From Verrucomicrobiota bacterium (GTDB lineage Bacteria; Verrucomicrobiota; Lentisphaeria; JABSQK01; JAJFLO01): a stretch of DNA of 64,000 nucleotides. Where the stretch lies: positions 44,423-108,422 of the forward strand of contig JAJFLQ010000064.1 in assembly GCA_021772615.1 (NCBI GenBank). Reading direction: 5' to 3'. Below the pieces are notes generated by a model. It made no database searches. It saw nothing but the letters and a program-made list of their open reading frames with translations, and was not told the DNA's origin. A program made the translations under genes and the position numbers. Below, piece after piece: positions 29,062 to 37,924 of the stretch; within the stretch, counting starts at the first letter, position 1; every line of letters begins with the position of its first letter.

Positions 29062-29437
29062 TTCTCCTATGTTTTAATCGTTCGCAGCGGGGATTCGGCG
29101 CCGAAAGTGACGACGGTATGAAACCAAGCATTTCGCATCGTATTATGAGGTGGAAAGTTGTCGTTTTCAACCTGACAGCATGGCGGTATACAAAGATAAA
29201 CGCGCCGAGTGCCGCGAGACACCATATTTACTACCTGGAAAGTCGCGCCGCACACTGCAAAATCATACCGCGGAAACACACCGGTCGGCTGCCGCGACCG
29301 AGGAATACTGAAGTTCGGCGTCGCCTGCCTAAAGATTCACCGAAGTGAGCCGATATAGGATTGTAGTTGCCGGCGGCGCAGCATCCGCCGGGACGCAGCG
29401 CCCAGCAGGTTCACAGGTCACGCCAAAGGATCGCCGC

Positions 29438-29827
29438 ATGAATAACGACGCCATGAATTCCAATCTGGCAGACAATCTCCGAAACATCGTTGCCGAATTG
29501 CAGTTTCTGGCGGCCAAATGCGTTAGCTGCAATGATCTTGCCGGCATCGAAAAAGAGCTGCTCTCGTTGTCCACGAACCCTGTAAAGCTGATTATTTTTC
29601 TAACGTATCTGTTTCAGAACTGTAAAGAGCACCAGGCAAAAACGGTGTCGTACCTGGCGAAAGAATTCTCAACCCACACGCACAAGAACACGAATCAGCA
29701 TCTGTTTATAGAAGAGTATTTCATGTGGATGGAATTCGGCAGCGAACGTTGTGTGCAGGATCTTTATCGCCGTGTGGAGCAGGCACGTGGCGTGGGAAAA
29801 GTAAACGATTACTTCACATTGCCGTAA
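29438..29827 (+). CDS. Hypothetical protein (~129 aa)
   Basis: ORF with ATG at 29438 (MNNDAMNSNLADN...); no family recognised. Confidence 0.5.
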   Translation: MNNDAMNSNLADNLRNIVAELQFLAAKCVSCNDLAGIEKELLSLSTNPVKLIIFLTYLFQNCKEHQAKTVSYLAKEFSTHTHKNTNQHLFIEEYFMWMEFGSERCVQDLYRRVEQARGVGKVNDYFTLP

Positions 29828-29845
29828 GTCCCCAACACGACGGCA

Positions 29846-30622
29846 CTATTCGATCGTCAGGCGAAAACAAAATGCCTCGGCGTTCTGCCCCAGCACCAAC
29901 TCGTTAGGGCCGAGGCGAAGGTCGGCGTGACCTTCGATCCGCTGGCCGCCGATCCGCTGGCCGTTGACGACAGTGCCGAAGAAGCTGCCGCGGTCGTTCG
30001 CGACGTATCCGCCACCTTCATATTCTATCGCAAGATGATTCTTTGAAATATTGAACGGCGGCGTATCGTTGAGTACCAGATCGTTCATATCGAGTACCGA
30101 TCGCTCATTCACCAGCGAGCAACGCCCGATACGAAAGGGAAACTTTTCGATTTTTAATCCCGCCTGGTCCACCTCGAGTGCTGCCCGATCCGATAGTGGT
30201 ATCAGCGTTACCGTGCGCTCTGTACGCGCGATATTCGATTCCAGTGTCTCGTGGAAGTCACAGGGAATTAATGAATTCATGTGCCGCAATCGCTCAAAAA
30301 GCGCGCGCACAAAAATCATACTTTTCTCGGGTGTTCGAACAAGCATGTCCACAAATTCATCGCGACTGATTATTGCGATCATTGAGTCTACCCGGGCAAT
30401 CGCCGATGCCGACCGCGGCTTCTCGTCGACCAATCCCATCTCGCCGAAAATATCGCCTGCTATCAGATCTTTCAGTGGACATGCAGATCCTTCCGCTTCC
30501 TTGACGATCTGGATACGACCCGATTCAATCATGTAGGCAACGTCGCTGTGGTCACCCTGCCTGAAGACATATGCTCCTGCCGAATCCGTTCTTTTCATAA
30601 TCTCTTCCTTAATATAGCACAA
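29846..30622 (-). CDS. Cyclic nucleotide-binding domain + FHA domain protein
   Basis: cNMP: VFRQGDHSDVAYMIESGRIQIVKE...GDIFGEMGLVDEKPRSASAIA. FHA-like: FRIGRCSLVNERSV...NISKNHLAIEYEGGGYVANDRGSFFGTVVNGQRI. Confidence 0.85.
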   Translation of the reverse strand: MCYIKEEIMKRTDSAGAYVFRQGDHSDVAYMIESGRIQIVKEAEGSACPLKDLIAGDIFGEMGLVDEKPRSASAIARVDSMIAIISRDEFVDMLVRTPEKSMIFVRALFERLRHMNSLIPCDFHETLESNIARTERTVTLIPLSDRAALEVDQAGLKIEKFPFRIGRCSLVNERSVLDMNDLVLNDTPPFNISKNHLAIEYEGGGYVANDRGSFFGTVVNGQRIGGQRIEGHADLRLGPNELVLGQNAEAFCFRLTIE

Positions 30623-30895
30623 ACAATATTTGACTGCGGGATCGATTCAAGCGTCGACTTGCAACCTGTCCAATGATCGCGATTGTTATTGCGGTGAGAC
30701 GATCACAGACCAATCCCCGGCAAAGCTCGCCGGGTTCGTCCTGCGGTTCCCGACCACGTACGGCTCAGGAACCTCGAGGTCCCCGAGCGTGTCGAAGGGT
30801 TGGATTGAGATGCCGCAGACCTCGGATTGCGGCGACAGATGATCTCAACCAGGTCGGCGAATCCCAACTCTAACCCGAAAGGCGCAAAGGGACAA

Positions 30896-31870
30896 ATGAG
30901 CGTTCAATTCAAAGATTATTATACCATCCTCGGTGTTGAGCGCTCGACCTCGCAGGATGGGATTAAGAAGGCGTATCGCAAACTTGCGCGCAAGTTCCAT
31001 CCGGATGTGAGCAAGGAATCCGGCGCCGAGGAACGTTTCAAAGAGATCACGGAGGCATATGAAGTACTGGGTGACGAAGCCAACAGGAAGAAGTATGACC
31101 AGCTCGGGTCAACGTGGAAGCAGGGGCAGGAGTTTAGCCCACCGCCGGGATGGGAGAACGCCCATTTCGAATATCATACACCGGGTGACGTAGGATCCGT
31201 TTTTGAGAATTTCGGCGGGCCCAGCGATTTTTTTGAGACGCTGTTCGGCGGCGCGAACGGTAACCGGCGCGGCGCGGCGAATCAATCCGGCACAAGACGC
31301 TCGCGGGGAGCCGACTACGAAGCCGATATGACCATTTCACTGGAGGACGCGTTTCACGGAGGAAAGAAACGCTTCTCGCTGCAAACAGCGGATGTTGATG
31401 CCGCCGGCAAGCTCAACCGGAAGCAGAAAACATATGACGTCGCGATTCCGCGCGGCGCCGTGAACGGCAGTCGAATCCGGCTCGCGGGGCAGGGCGGTCC
31501 GGGACGCGGATCCGGCCCGCCCGGCGACCTCTATGTGCGTGTGCATATCGCACCGCATCCGTTGTTCAGGCTTGATGGACGTCAACTGCACATGACCGTT
31601 CCGGTATCACCGTGGGAAGCGGCGTTGGGCGCGAAGCTGGATGTCAATGTGATTGACGGCGCAGCTACACTGTCTATACCGCCCGGGGTTCAGAGCGGTC
31701 AGCGGCTACGGCTCCGTGGCAAAGGCCTTCCCGGCACCAACGGCAAAGCACACGGCGATCTGATTGCGACGGTGCAGATTCGTGTGCCCAAGACGCTGAG
31801 TGTCGAAGAGCAGCGGCTTTTCGGCGAATTGGCAACGGCGTCATCGTTTAATCCAAGAAAGGAATCATGA
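30896..31870 (+). CDS. cbpA: DnaJ-family curved-DNA-binding protein CbpA
   Basis: J domain DYYTILGVERSTSQDGIKKAYRKLARKFHPDVSK; DnaJ C-terminal domain VPVSPWEAALGAKLDV; no zinc finger; followed by CbpM-like ORF. Confidence 0.92.
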   Translation: MSVQFKDYYTILGVERSTSQDGIKKAYRKLARKFHPDVSKESGAEERFKEITEAYEVLGDEANRKKYDQLGSTWKQGQEFSPPPGWENAHFEYHTPGDVGSVFENFGGPSDFFETLFGGANGNRRGAANQSGTRRSRGADYEADMTISLEDAFHGGKKRFSLQTADVDAAGKLNRKQKTYDVAIPRGAVNGSRIRLAGQGGPGRGSGPPGDLYVRVHIAPHPLFRLDGRQLHMTVPVSPWEAALGAKLDVNVIDGAATLSIPPGVQSGQRLRLRGKGLPGTNGKAHGDLIATVQIRVPKTLSVEEQRLFGELATASSFNPRKES

Positions 31871-31874
31871 CCAC

Positions 31875-32150
31875 ATGGCTCGGCCAACTGAACAATACGT
31901 CTCCGTCCGCGAACTGGCACTGTTGGTAAGGACGCCGTCCCGAACAATCGAGCGCATGGTCCGCTTCGAACTCATTGCACCGACCGTTTCCGAGCCCGCA
32001 TTGTTTTTCAAGCCGGAGGTTATTCCCCGGGTTCAAAAGCTTGTCCGATTGCGTATCGAGTTGGGTGTGGGCTGGTCGTCGATGGGCGTTGTCCTGGCGT
32101 TGATGGACAAGGTCAAGGATCTCGAACGGCAACTGGACCAGGGCCGTTGA
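31875..32150 (+). CDS. CbpM-like chaperone modulator (MerR-type fold)
   Basis: SVRELALLVRTPSRTIERMVRFELIAPTVS...LFFKPEVIPRVQKLVRLRIELGV...ALMDKVKDLERQL; overlaps/abuts cbpA. Confidence 0.78.
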   Translation: MARPTEQYVSVRELALLVRTPSRTIERMVRFELIAPTVSEPALFFKPEVIPRVQKLVRLRIELGVGWSSMGVVLALMDKVKDLERQLDQGR

Positions 32151-32160
32151 GCTGGCGGTG

Positions 32161-34038
32161 TTATTTTCCAGTCCGCTGTACGGGCGTAGCGTGAAGCTCC
32201 GGCGGGAGCGGCAGACCATACAATATGAAATCGCCGTGATCGGCCAGTGGAATCCAGTTTTCGCGATCGACGCCATAGAAGCTGTGGGTATTCAGGTAGA
32301 TGCTATTCAAACTGTACGGGAAGTACAATACTGCAGTGATTCCCATTGAGCGCAGCGCCGCGCGAATATCCGTCGGCGGCAGGTCGCGGTTGAAAATAAC
32401 GGCGACTTCCGGACTCCATACCGGCACAACTGCCACGGGTTTGTCGTACAACACCGCGTGGGCGTACGGACTGCCGGTTAGAATACGAAAGGATGAACCT
32501 GGGGGGATCTTGCCCGACTCGAACTCGTCATTGAGTGCCACCTCTGGTGTTGTGGCCTGTAGTCGCGCCGTCGCTGCCGCTGGCCAATCCGGCAGCGGCA
32601 CGTCTGCCGGATCGCGCGGGTAGACAAACATATAGCTTCCGGACCATGCACAGGCTGCGAGCAGAAGAAGTGTAAGCGCCCGTCGCCAGTTGCGATTCCG
32701 CTGCATGGTCGCCGTCACAAGACCGGCGGCAGCAACGGACAGAAAAACCAGAGCAGCTGTCAGCACGCGGGTGGAGAGATACTCGCCGGCCGTAAACTTT
32801 ACCGAGTACAGCCATACCGCCGTCGTCAATACGACGCATGCCGCAAGATGCCCCCGCGTGCGGCGGCACACGAATACGGCCGTAATGCCGCCGATCACGG
32901 GTATACACGCGTTGTGCAGGACGTGACCCAGCAGCGTTCCCGCCCGGTCGATGAATTGGCCCTGAAATCCCATTTCGACGGCGTACGTGGCGAGGATTTC
33001 CGTATGTACGGAATTGATCGTGAAGAGATCACCCACCGCGTTGCTGTAAAATGGATTCCCGGTCAAAATCCAGCTTCGAATGTACCACGGCGCAGCAAGT
33101 ACGAGCGTCGTGGCCGAGAACAACGCGAGCCATCTCCAGTTGAGTTGGCGCCGCCGCGCAATGACGAGTCCGCAAATCAGGAAGATCCATCCGTACTCCC
33201 GTGACAACGCACCCAATGCCGCTGCTGCGCCGGCCGGCGCCATTGTTTGGATCGCATCCAAGTCATCGGCGTCGACTATATAGTAGAGCACGCCCGCTGC
33301 CGCCAGCGCGGTAAATCCGGTCTCCTGCCCGATCGCTACACCCCAGAGAAACAGCCGCGAAGACAGCAATATAGCCACACCGACCACGCCGGCAGGCGCG
33401 CCGTATAGTTTCTGACAGGCCTGGTATACCAACAACAGTGTCGCTCCCATCTGTGCGCCGACAACCAGTCCTGTAACCGACGGTGTGGGGTCAGTCAGGG
33501 GTGCATACAGCCAGAAATAACAGCACGACACCAGGGGCGGGATGCCGTCGGTATAAAAATAAACAGCAAAATCTTCGGGTGAAAGCGGCGGATAGTAGTC
33601 GAGATGTCCATACTCGAGTATGCGATGCGCAAGAAAGTCCCAGCGAAAGATCGTATCCGGCCCCAGGAGTGGGGCGAGGCAGACCCGGTGGCAGAAAAAC
33701 AGAAAAATGACGCCGGCGAGGCCCGCGACAATCCGGTCCACGGGCTGCCAGCCGGTGGCTCGACACCGCAACGAAATACGCGGTTGTTTTCGCAGTAAAC
33801 TCGCAAGACCCGCTACCGCCGTGATGGCCAGCATTGCTGCAATCAGATGTGGCAGCCATACCGGTATCGAACAAACCTGAAACCAGAAAACCGCCTGGAA
33901 CAACAACAGCACTGAGAATATGAACGACGCAGCAGCTGTCTGCCGGCATCTCAATAACCGGCTGACAAAATAGCCCGGTAAAAAAAATCCAAGTGCGTAG
34001 ACACCGGAGATAGCCGCAACCGTTCCCATATCATTCAC
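32161..34038 (-). CDS. Polytopic membrane protein, GT-C/PMT-like glycosyltransferase candidate
   Basis: Multiple hydrophobic segments, acidic lumenal-type loop near N-terminus (APLLGPDTIFRWDFLAHRILEYGHLDYYPPLSPEDF). Confidence 0.6.
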   Translation of the reverse strand: MNDMGTVAAISGVYALGFFLPGYFVSRLLRCRQTAAASFIFSVLLLFQAVFWFQVCSIPVWLPHLIAAMLAITAVAGLASLLRKQPRISLRCRATGWQPVDRIVAGLAGVIFLFFCHRVCLAPLLGPDTIFRWDFLAHRILEYGHLDYYPPLSPEDFAVYFYTDGIPPLVSCCYFWLYAPLTDPTPSVTGLVVGAQMGATLLLVYQACQKLYGAPAGVVGVAILLSSRLFLWGVAIGQETGFTALAAAGVLYYIVDADDLDAIQTMAPAGAAAALGALSREYGWIFLICGLVIARRRQLNWRWLALFSATTLVLAAPWYIRSWILTGNPFYSNAVGDLFTINSVHTEILATYAVEMGFQGQFIDRAGTLLGHVLHNACIPVIGGITAVFVCRRTRGHLAACVVLTTAVWLYSVKFTAGEYLSTRVLTAALVFLSVAAAGLVTATMQRNRNWRRALTLLLLAACAWSGSYMFVYPRDPADVPLPDWPAAATARLQATTPEVALNDEFESGKIPPGSSFRILTGSPYAHAVLYDKPVAVVPVWSPEVAVIFNRDLPPTDIRAALRSMGITAVLYFPYSLNSIYLNTHSFYGVDRENWIPLADHGDFILYGLPLPPELHATPVQRTGK

Positions 34039-34175
34039 TGCAATCCAGGCGGTATTATGATCCTGAGCACCTGTGATTCGTCACGGGCTGCGCCGGGCGG
34101 ATGCATTCACAGGGACTCGCTATTGGAATCCGGCCTCGATCGCGGCTGCATACCGGAAAGGAAAGCTGGACGTCG

Positions 34176-34598
34176 TCATGATACCACGGCCGAGTCTATG
34201 GTCAAGTCGCGCCAGCTCCGATAGCGGTCAAGGAAATGTATTGCGCTGTCGACGGACTTAGGTATCGCAAAGAGATCGAACGGCTTCTCCAAACACACAT
34301 CTGCACCTGTTTCTTTCGCGACTTCGAGCGCCGGCCGGCCGTATAGTTCACCGCCGCCAGACATAGCGATGATGCCGATATCACACTGGCGCTCGCGCAC
34401 CTCGCGGATGACGTCGCATCCGTTGCGTCCCGGCATGATCATATCGGTGATAAGTACATCGACATCATTACCACGGAGATGGCTAATTGCAGCGTCGGCG
34501 CTGGCAACGGTGTCCACGTGATAACCGTGATCTCCCAATACTATTGCCAGCAATCCCCGTATTGCTTCGTTGTCATCTGCGATGAGTACGCGTTTCAT
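34176..34598 (-). CDS. Single-domain response regulator
   Basis: KRVLIADDNEAIRGLLAIVL...DVLITDMIMPGRNGCDVI...EKPF. Confidence 0.92.
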   Translation of the reverse strand: MKRVLIADDNEAIRGLLAIVLGDHGYHVDTVASADAAISHLRGNDVDVLITDMIMPGRNGCDVIREVRERQCDIGIIAMSGGGELYGRPALEVAKETGADVCLEKPFDLFAIPKSVDSAIHFLDRYRSWRDLTIDSAVVS

Positions 34599-34947
34599 AC
34601 CCTGTCCCTCCTGTTATTGGGTTTTCCCTGACCGTTATGTGCGCCTTGCTTCGGTGCGCTACATACAGGTCTACCGCCCAATCGGTGCGCGTCTTAGACA
34701 CGCGTGCATCTGATTCCGTTCGACGCAAATTCGGTGATCATCGCAATACCGCCTAAGGTTTTTCCTGTAGCCCGGTATAGTTCTGTACCGATCGTCGTGT
34801 TACGCGATTATGTTCTCAGTGTGGCGACAGGGCGTAGATGGCATTACAGTTGTCGGAGCAACGACATTGGGTGTTTGGGCGCAACGGACGACGATACATT
34901 GACCCGATCGAGGTCGTTTCCAGCAGGAATTCGGATACCCATTCCGG

Positions 34948-36603
34948 ATGGAGGAATCTATGAGATACAGGCGGTCAAAGACGAGCCTGCAAAGACAGTA
35001 TCATGTGCTCACTGGAATAGTCGTGTTGGCATCGACAACGCTCCTCGCCAATGGCCAGTTGCCACCTGTGACCACATCAGACGATCACGTGTCCACAATG
35101 CAGAGCGTAATGATTTCCGAGATCGTTGTAACCGGTAACACGGTTGTCCCGGATACCGAGATCAAGGTGATCACAGCAGGCTATATCAACCGCAGAGTGA
35201 CGTCGGGTGATTTGATAGAGCTCAAGAATCGCATCACCGCACTCTACCTTTCCAGAGGCTATGTAAGTTCGGGTGCAGTGCTCCCCGATCAGGATGCAGC
35301 CGACGGTCGCGTCGAGATTCTTATCGTGGAAGGCACGTTGTCCGATATCGCGATCGAAAACAGCGGCCGGCTGCGCGATGCGTACCTGCGCCGCCGCATA
35401 TCCGCGGAATTATTCGGACCGCTGAACGTCGAGCAGCTACAGCGCCCCTTGCAGCAGCTGCAACAGGATGCACTGATAAGACGGATTAATGCAGAGCTTG
35501 TACCTACGCACGACTTGGGTGAAAGCCTTCTGCGCGTCGAGGTTGACGAGGCGGTGCCGTACAGCCTTTCCGTCGGCGCCGACAATTACAGAGCACCAAG
35601 TATTGGGCCGTATCGCGGCCACGTTGCGGCGGCGTATAGAAACCTTACCGGCTGGGGCGATACTGTCGGCGGCAGCTACGGCATCACCGAGGGGCTGGAT
35701 GATTACCGCGTGTTCATGAGTGTCCCGGTGACCCGGCACGACACCGTTCTCACCCTGCAATACGACGCCAATGACTCGACGGTAGTAACCAGGGACTTCG
35801 AGGACCTCGACATTCGCAGTGAAGCAGATACCTACACGGCATCACTGCGGCATCCTGTCACTCGCGGTCGCAACGGCGAATTCGCCCTGACACTTTCTCT
35901 GGAACGTAAAAAGAGCGAAACATCGCTGCTCGGTAACGCATTCTCGTTTTCGGACGGCGTCGTTGACGGCGGCAGCCGGATCACCACGTTGAATCTGAGC
36001 GGGGATCTGGTACGTCGAGGGCCGGATCATGTGGTCGCGGTGCGAACCACTGTCGGCGTAGGTGTCGACTGGCTTGATGCCACCACGTCGGCGCACGAGC
36101 CGGACGGCCGCTTCGTGACACTACTGAGTCAGTATCAAAGCATTCACCGCACAGCGTTTCGCGACGGCGAACTGATTGTGCGCGGCACCGTGCGCGTGAC
36201 GGACGATGCGTTGCTGCCGCTTGCGAAATTCGCGATTGGCGGCCACGACACGGTCCGCGGGTATCGAGAAAATGAAGTCACATGGGACAATGCCGTTCTG
36301 GCGGGTCTGGAGTATCGCTTGCCGATCGCTCAGGCGAGGGTCCCGGGACTGAGCCGAAATGCAGACGACGGGAGCGTTCAGATCGCGGTGTTTTATGATT
36401 ACGGCCGCGGCTGGGATCGCGGCAAAAACCGGTCCGCTCCTGACGAGCTTTCCAGTGTCGGCCTCGGTGTTCGATGGTTTCCGGGACGCAGGATCCATGC
36501 GGCACTGTACTGGGGATTCGGCCTTCGCAACATAACTGGCGATGATGAACACGACATCCAGGACGACGGCATACATTTCGAAATCGGCGCCGGATTGTTT
36601 TGA
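34948..36603 (+). CDS. ShlB/FhaC/HecB-type two-partner secretion translocator (POTRA + beta-barrel)
   Basis: Signal peptide; POTRA-like VMISEIVVTGNTVVPDTEIKVI...LYLSRGYVSSGAVLPDQDAADGRVEILIVEGTLSDIAIE; barrel with FAIGGHDTVRGYRENE; ends EIGAGLF. Confidence 0.88.
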   Translation: MEESMRYRRSKTSLQRQYHVLTGIVVLASTTLLANGQLPPVTTSDDHVSTMQSVMISEIVVTGNTVVPDTEIKVITAGYINRRVTSGDLIELKNRITALYLSRGYVSSGAVLPDQDAADGRVEILIVEGTLSDIAIENSGRLRDAYLRRRISAELFGPLNVEQLQRPLQQLQQDALIRRINAELVPTHDLGESLLRVEVDEAVPYSLSVGADNYRAPSIGPYRGHVAAAYRNLTGWGDTVGGSYGITEGLDDYRVFMSVPVTRHDTVLTLQYDANDSTVVTRDFEDLDIRSEADTYTASLRHPVTRGRNGEFALTLSLERKKSETSLLGNAFSFSDGVVDGGSRITTLNLSGDLVRRGPDHVVAVRTTVGVGVDWLDATTSAHEPDGRFVTLLSQYQSIHRTAFRDGELIVRGTVRVTDDALLPLAKFAIGGHDTVRGYRENEVTWDNAVLAGLEYRLPIAQARVPGLSRNADDGSVQIAVFYDYGRGWDRGKNRSAPDELSSVGLGVRWFPGRRIHAALYWGFGLRNITGDDEHDIQDDGIHFEIGAGLF

Positions 36604-36835
36604 TGGCAATCTTTATGTGGACGCATTCACGGCAATCGAAATCCATCTGGCTTTCTACGTTGCACTAAAGTTTTGGAAGAATTTGATCTATGGTATAGGC
36701 ATTCCGGCAGAAAATTGACGGAGAAACGAACGAATACTTTACACAGCGGCATCGTGCCGGTCGGATTGGACTATCTGGATCGTGCCGAGAATTCTCAAGA
36801 GATTGCATGGACGCGATCTAAGAATTGTGGCGAAA

Positions 36836-36919
36836 CCGGCGTATCCTCAGGTAAGAGACTGTAAGGCGATCTCGTCCAGGCCTGAGCCTTGTACGCCGGC
36901 GATTTTTGCCGGAGACGAG
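36836..36919 (+). ncRNA. Candidate structured leader RNA (possible pseudoknot) upstream of DUF928 gene
   Basis: CCGGCGTA (36836-36843) pairs with TACGCCGG (36892-36899); CCTCAG with CTGAG(G)-like 36881-36886; apical CTCGTC (36871-36876) complements GACGAG (36914-36919); competing CCGGC/GCCGG hairpin at the 3' side. Confidence 0.35.
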
Positions 36920-36994
36920 GTGACAAATGTCCGCGATGGCTGCGCGTGTTCCGTAAATCAAGAATCAACAATTTAGACAGGGAGAACCAGACCA

Positions 36995-37891
36995 ATGAAA
37001 TCAGTCGCAATCATGTGTGTTGCAGCCGTTCTTACAGGATTCGCGCCGTTGCTTGATGGCGCGGAAAACACGTTGCCGAATACCGTCGGCACGGATGACA
37101 AAACCCTGCCGCGCTATGTGCGCCCGGATCCGGGCGGTGCGATTGTCCGGCAGGAAGCAGGCCTCCCGGTGCAGGCGAATGCGTCGGCAACTGGCGGTGT
37201 TCGTGGCGCAGAGCGCGGCCAGGTTCGAGCCGGTGAGCGCGGCCAGAGTCGTGCCGGCGAACGCGGTACGGAGCGTGGCGTCGAGCGCGCTCTACCTGGT
37301 GTCACCACGAAGATGGCTGCGCTCGTGTTACCAATCCCCGCACGCATGGAGCCGATTGCGCCGATGCAGACGGGTTACACGAATAAGGCGCAGCCAGCAG
37401 TGTATTTCTACCTTTCCGATCCGTCGTCTGATCCGATTGAATTCACCCTGAACAGCGCGAACCAGATCGAGCCGGTATACACAACGGCAATAAAACCCGA
37501 TACTGAATCCGGTAGACTTGAAGCCGGCTTTCACCGCATCGACTTCGCACAGTTTGGCATTACGCTGGAGCCCGCGATAGAGTATGAGTGGTTTGTTGCT
37601 ATCGTATTGAGCGAGGACGAACGGTCCATCGATTTCCTTGCCGGTGGTGCGATCACATACAGGCCACAGACCCCGGCACTGGCAGCTGAGCTTGACGCTT
37701 TGAACAGCGGCTCGGAGCAGTTTGCGCTTGCACGGCACGGCGTCTGGTATGATGCCATCGACTCCCTGGCGGCACGGATGAACACTGGTCGGGACAGCGA
37801 CCACCTCCGCCGCCAACTGATCGCTCTGCTGGATCAGGAGAAACTGGTCGACGCCACGCGGTATCTGCGGCATAACACGATGGCACAATAA
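36995..37891 (+). CDS. DUF928-like exported protein with Arg/Gly/Glu-rich repeat segment
   Basis: Signal peptide MKSVAIMCVAAVLTGFAPLLDGA; RGAERGQVRAGERGQSRAGERGTERGVERALPG; beta-rich domain PAVYFYLSDPSSDPIEFTLNSANQIEPVYTTAI. Confidence 0.65.
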   Translation: MKSVAIMCVAAVLTGFAPLLDGAENTLPNTVGTDDKTLPRYVRPDPGGAIVRQEAGLPVQANASATGGVRGAERGQVRAGERGQSRAGERGTERGVERALPGVTTKMAALVLPIPARMEPIAPMQTGYTNKAQPAVYFYLSDPSSDPIEFTLNSANQIEPVYTTAIKPDTESGRLEAGFHRIDFAQFGITLEPAIEYEWFVAIVLSEDERSIDFLAGGAITYRPQTPALAAELDALNSGSEQFALARHGVWYDAIDSLAARMNTGRDSDHLRRQLIALLDQEKLVDATRYLRHNTMAQ

Positions 37892-37924
37892 CAATCTGAA
37901 CGAAGTCACTCGCGGATGTAACAC

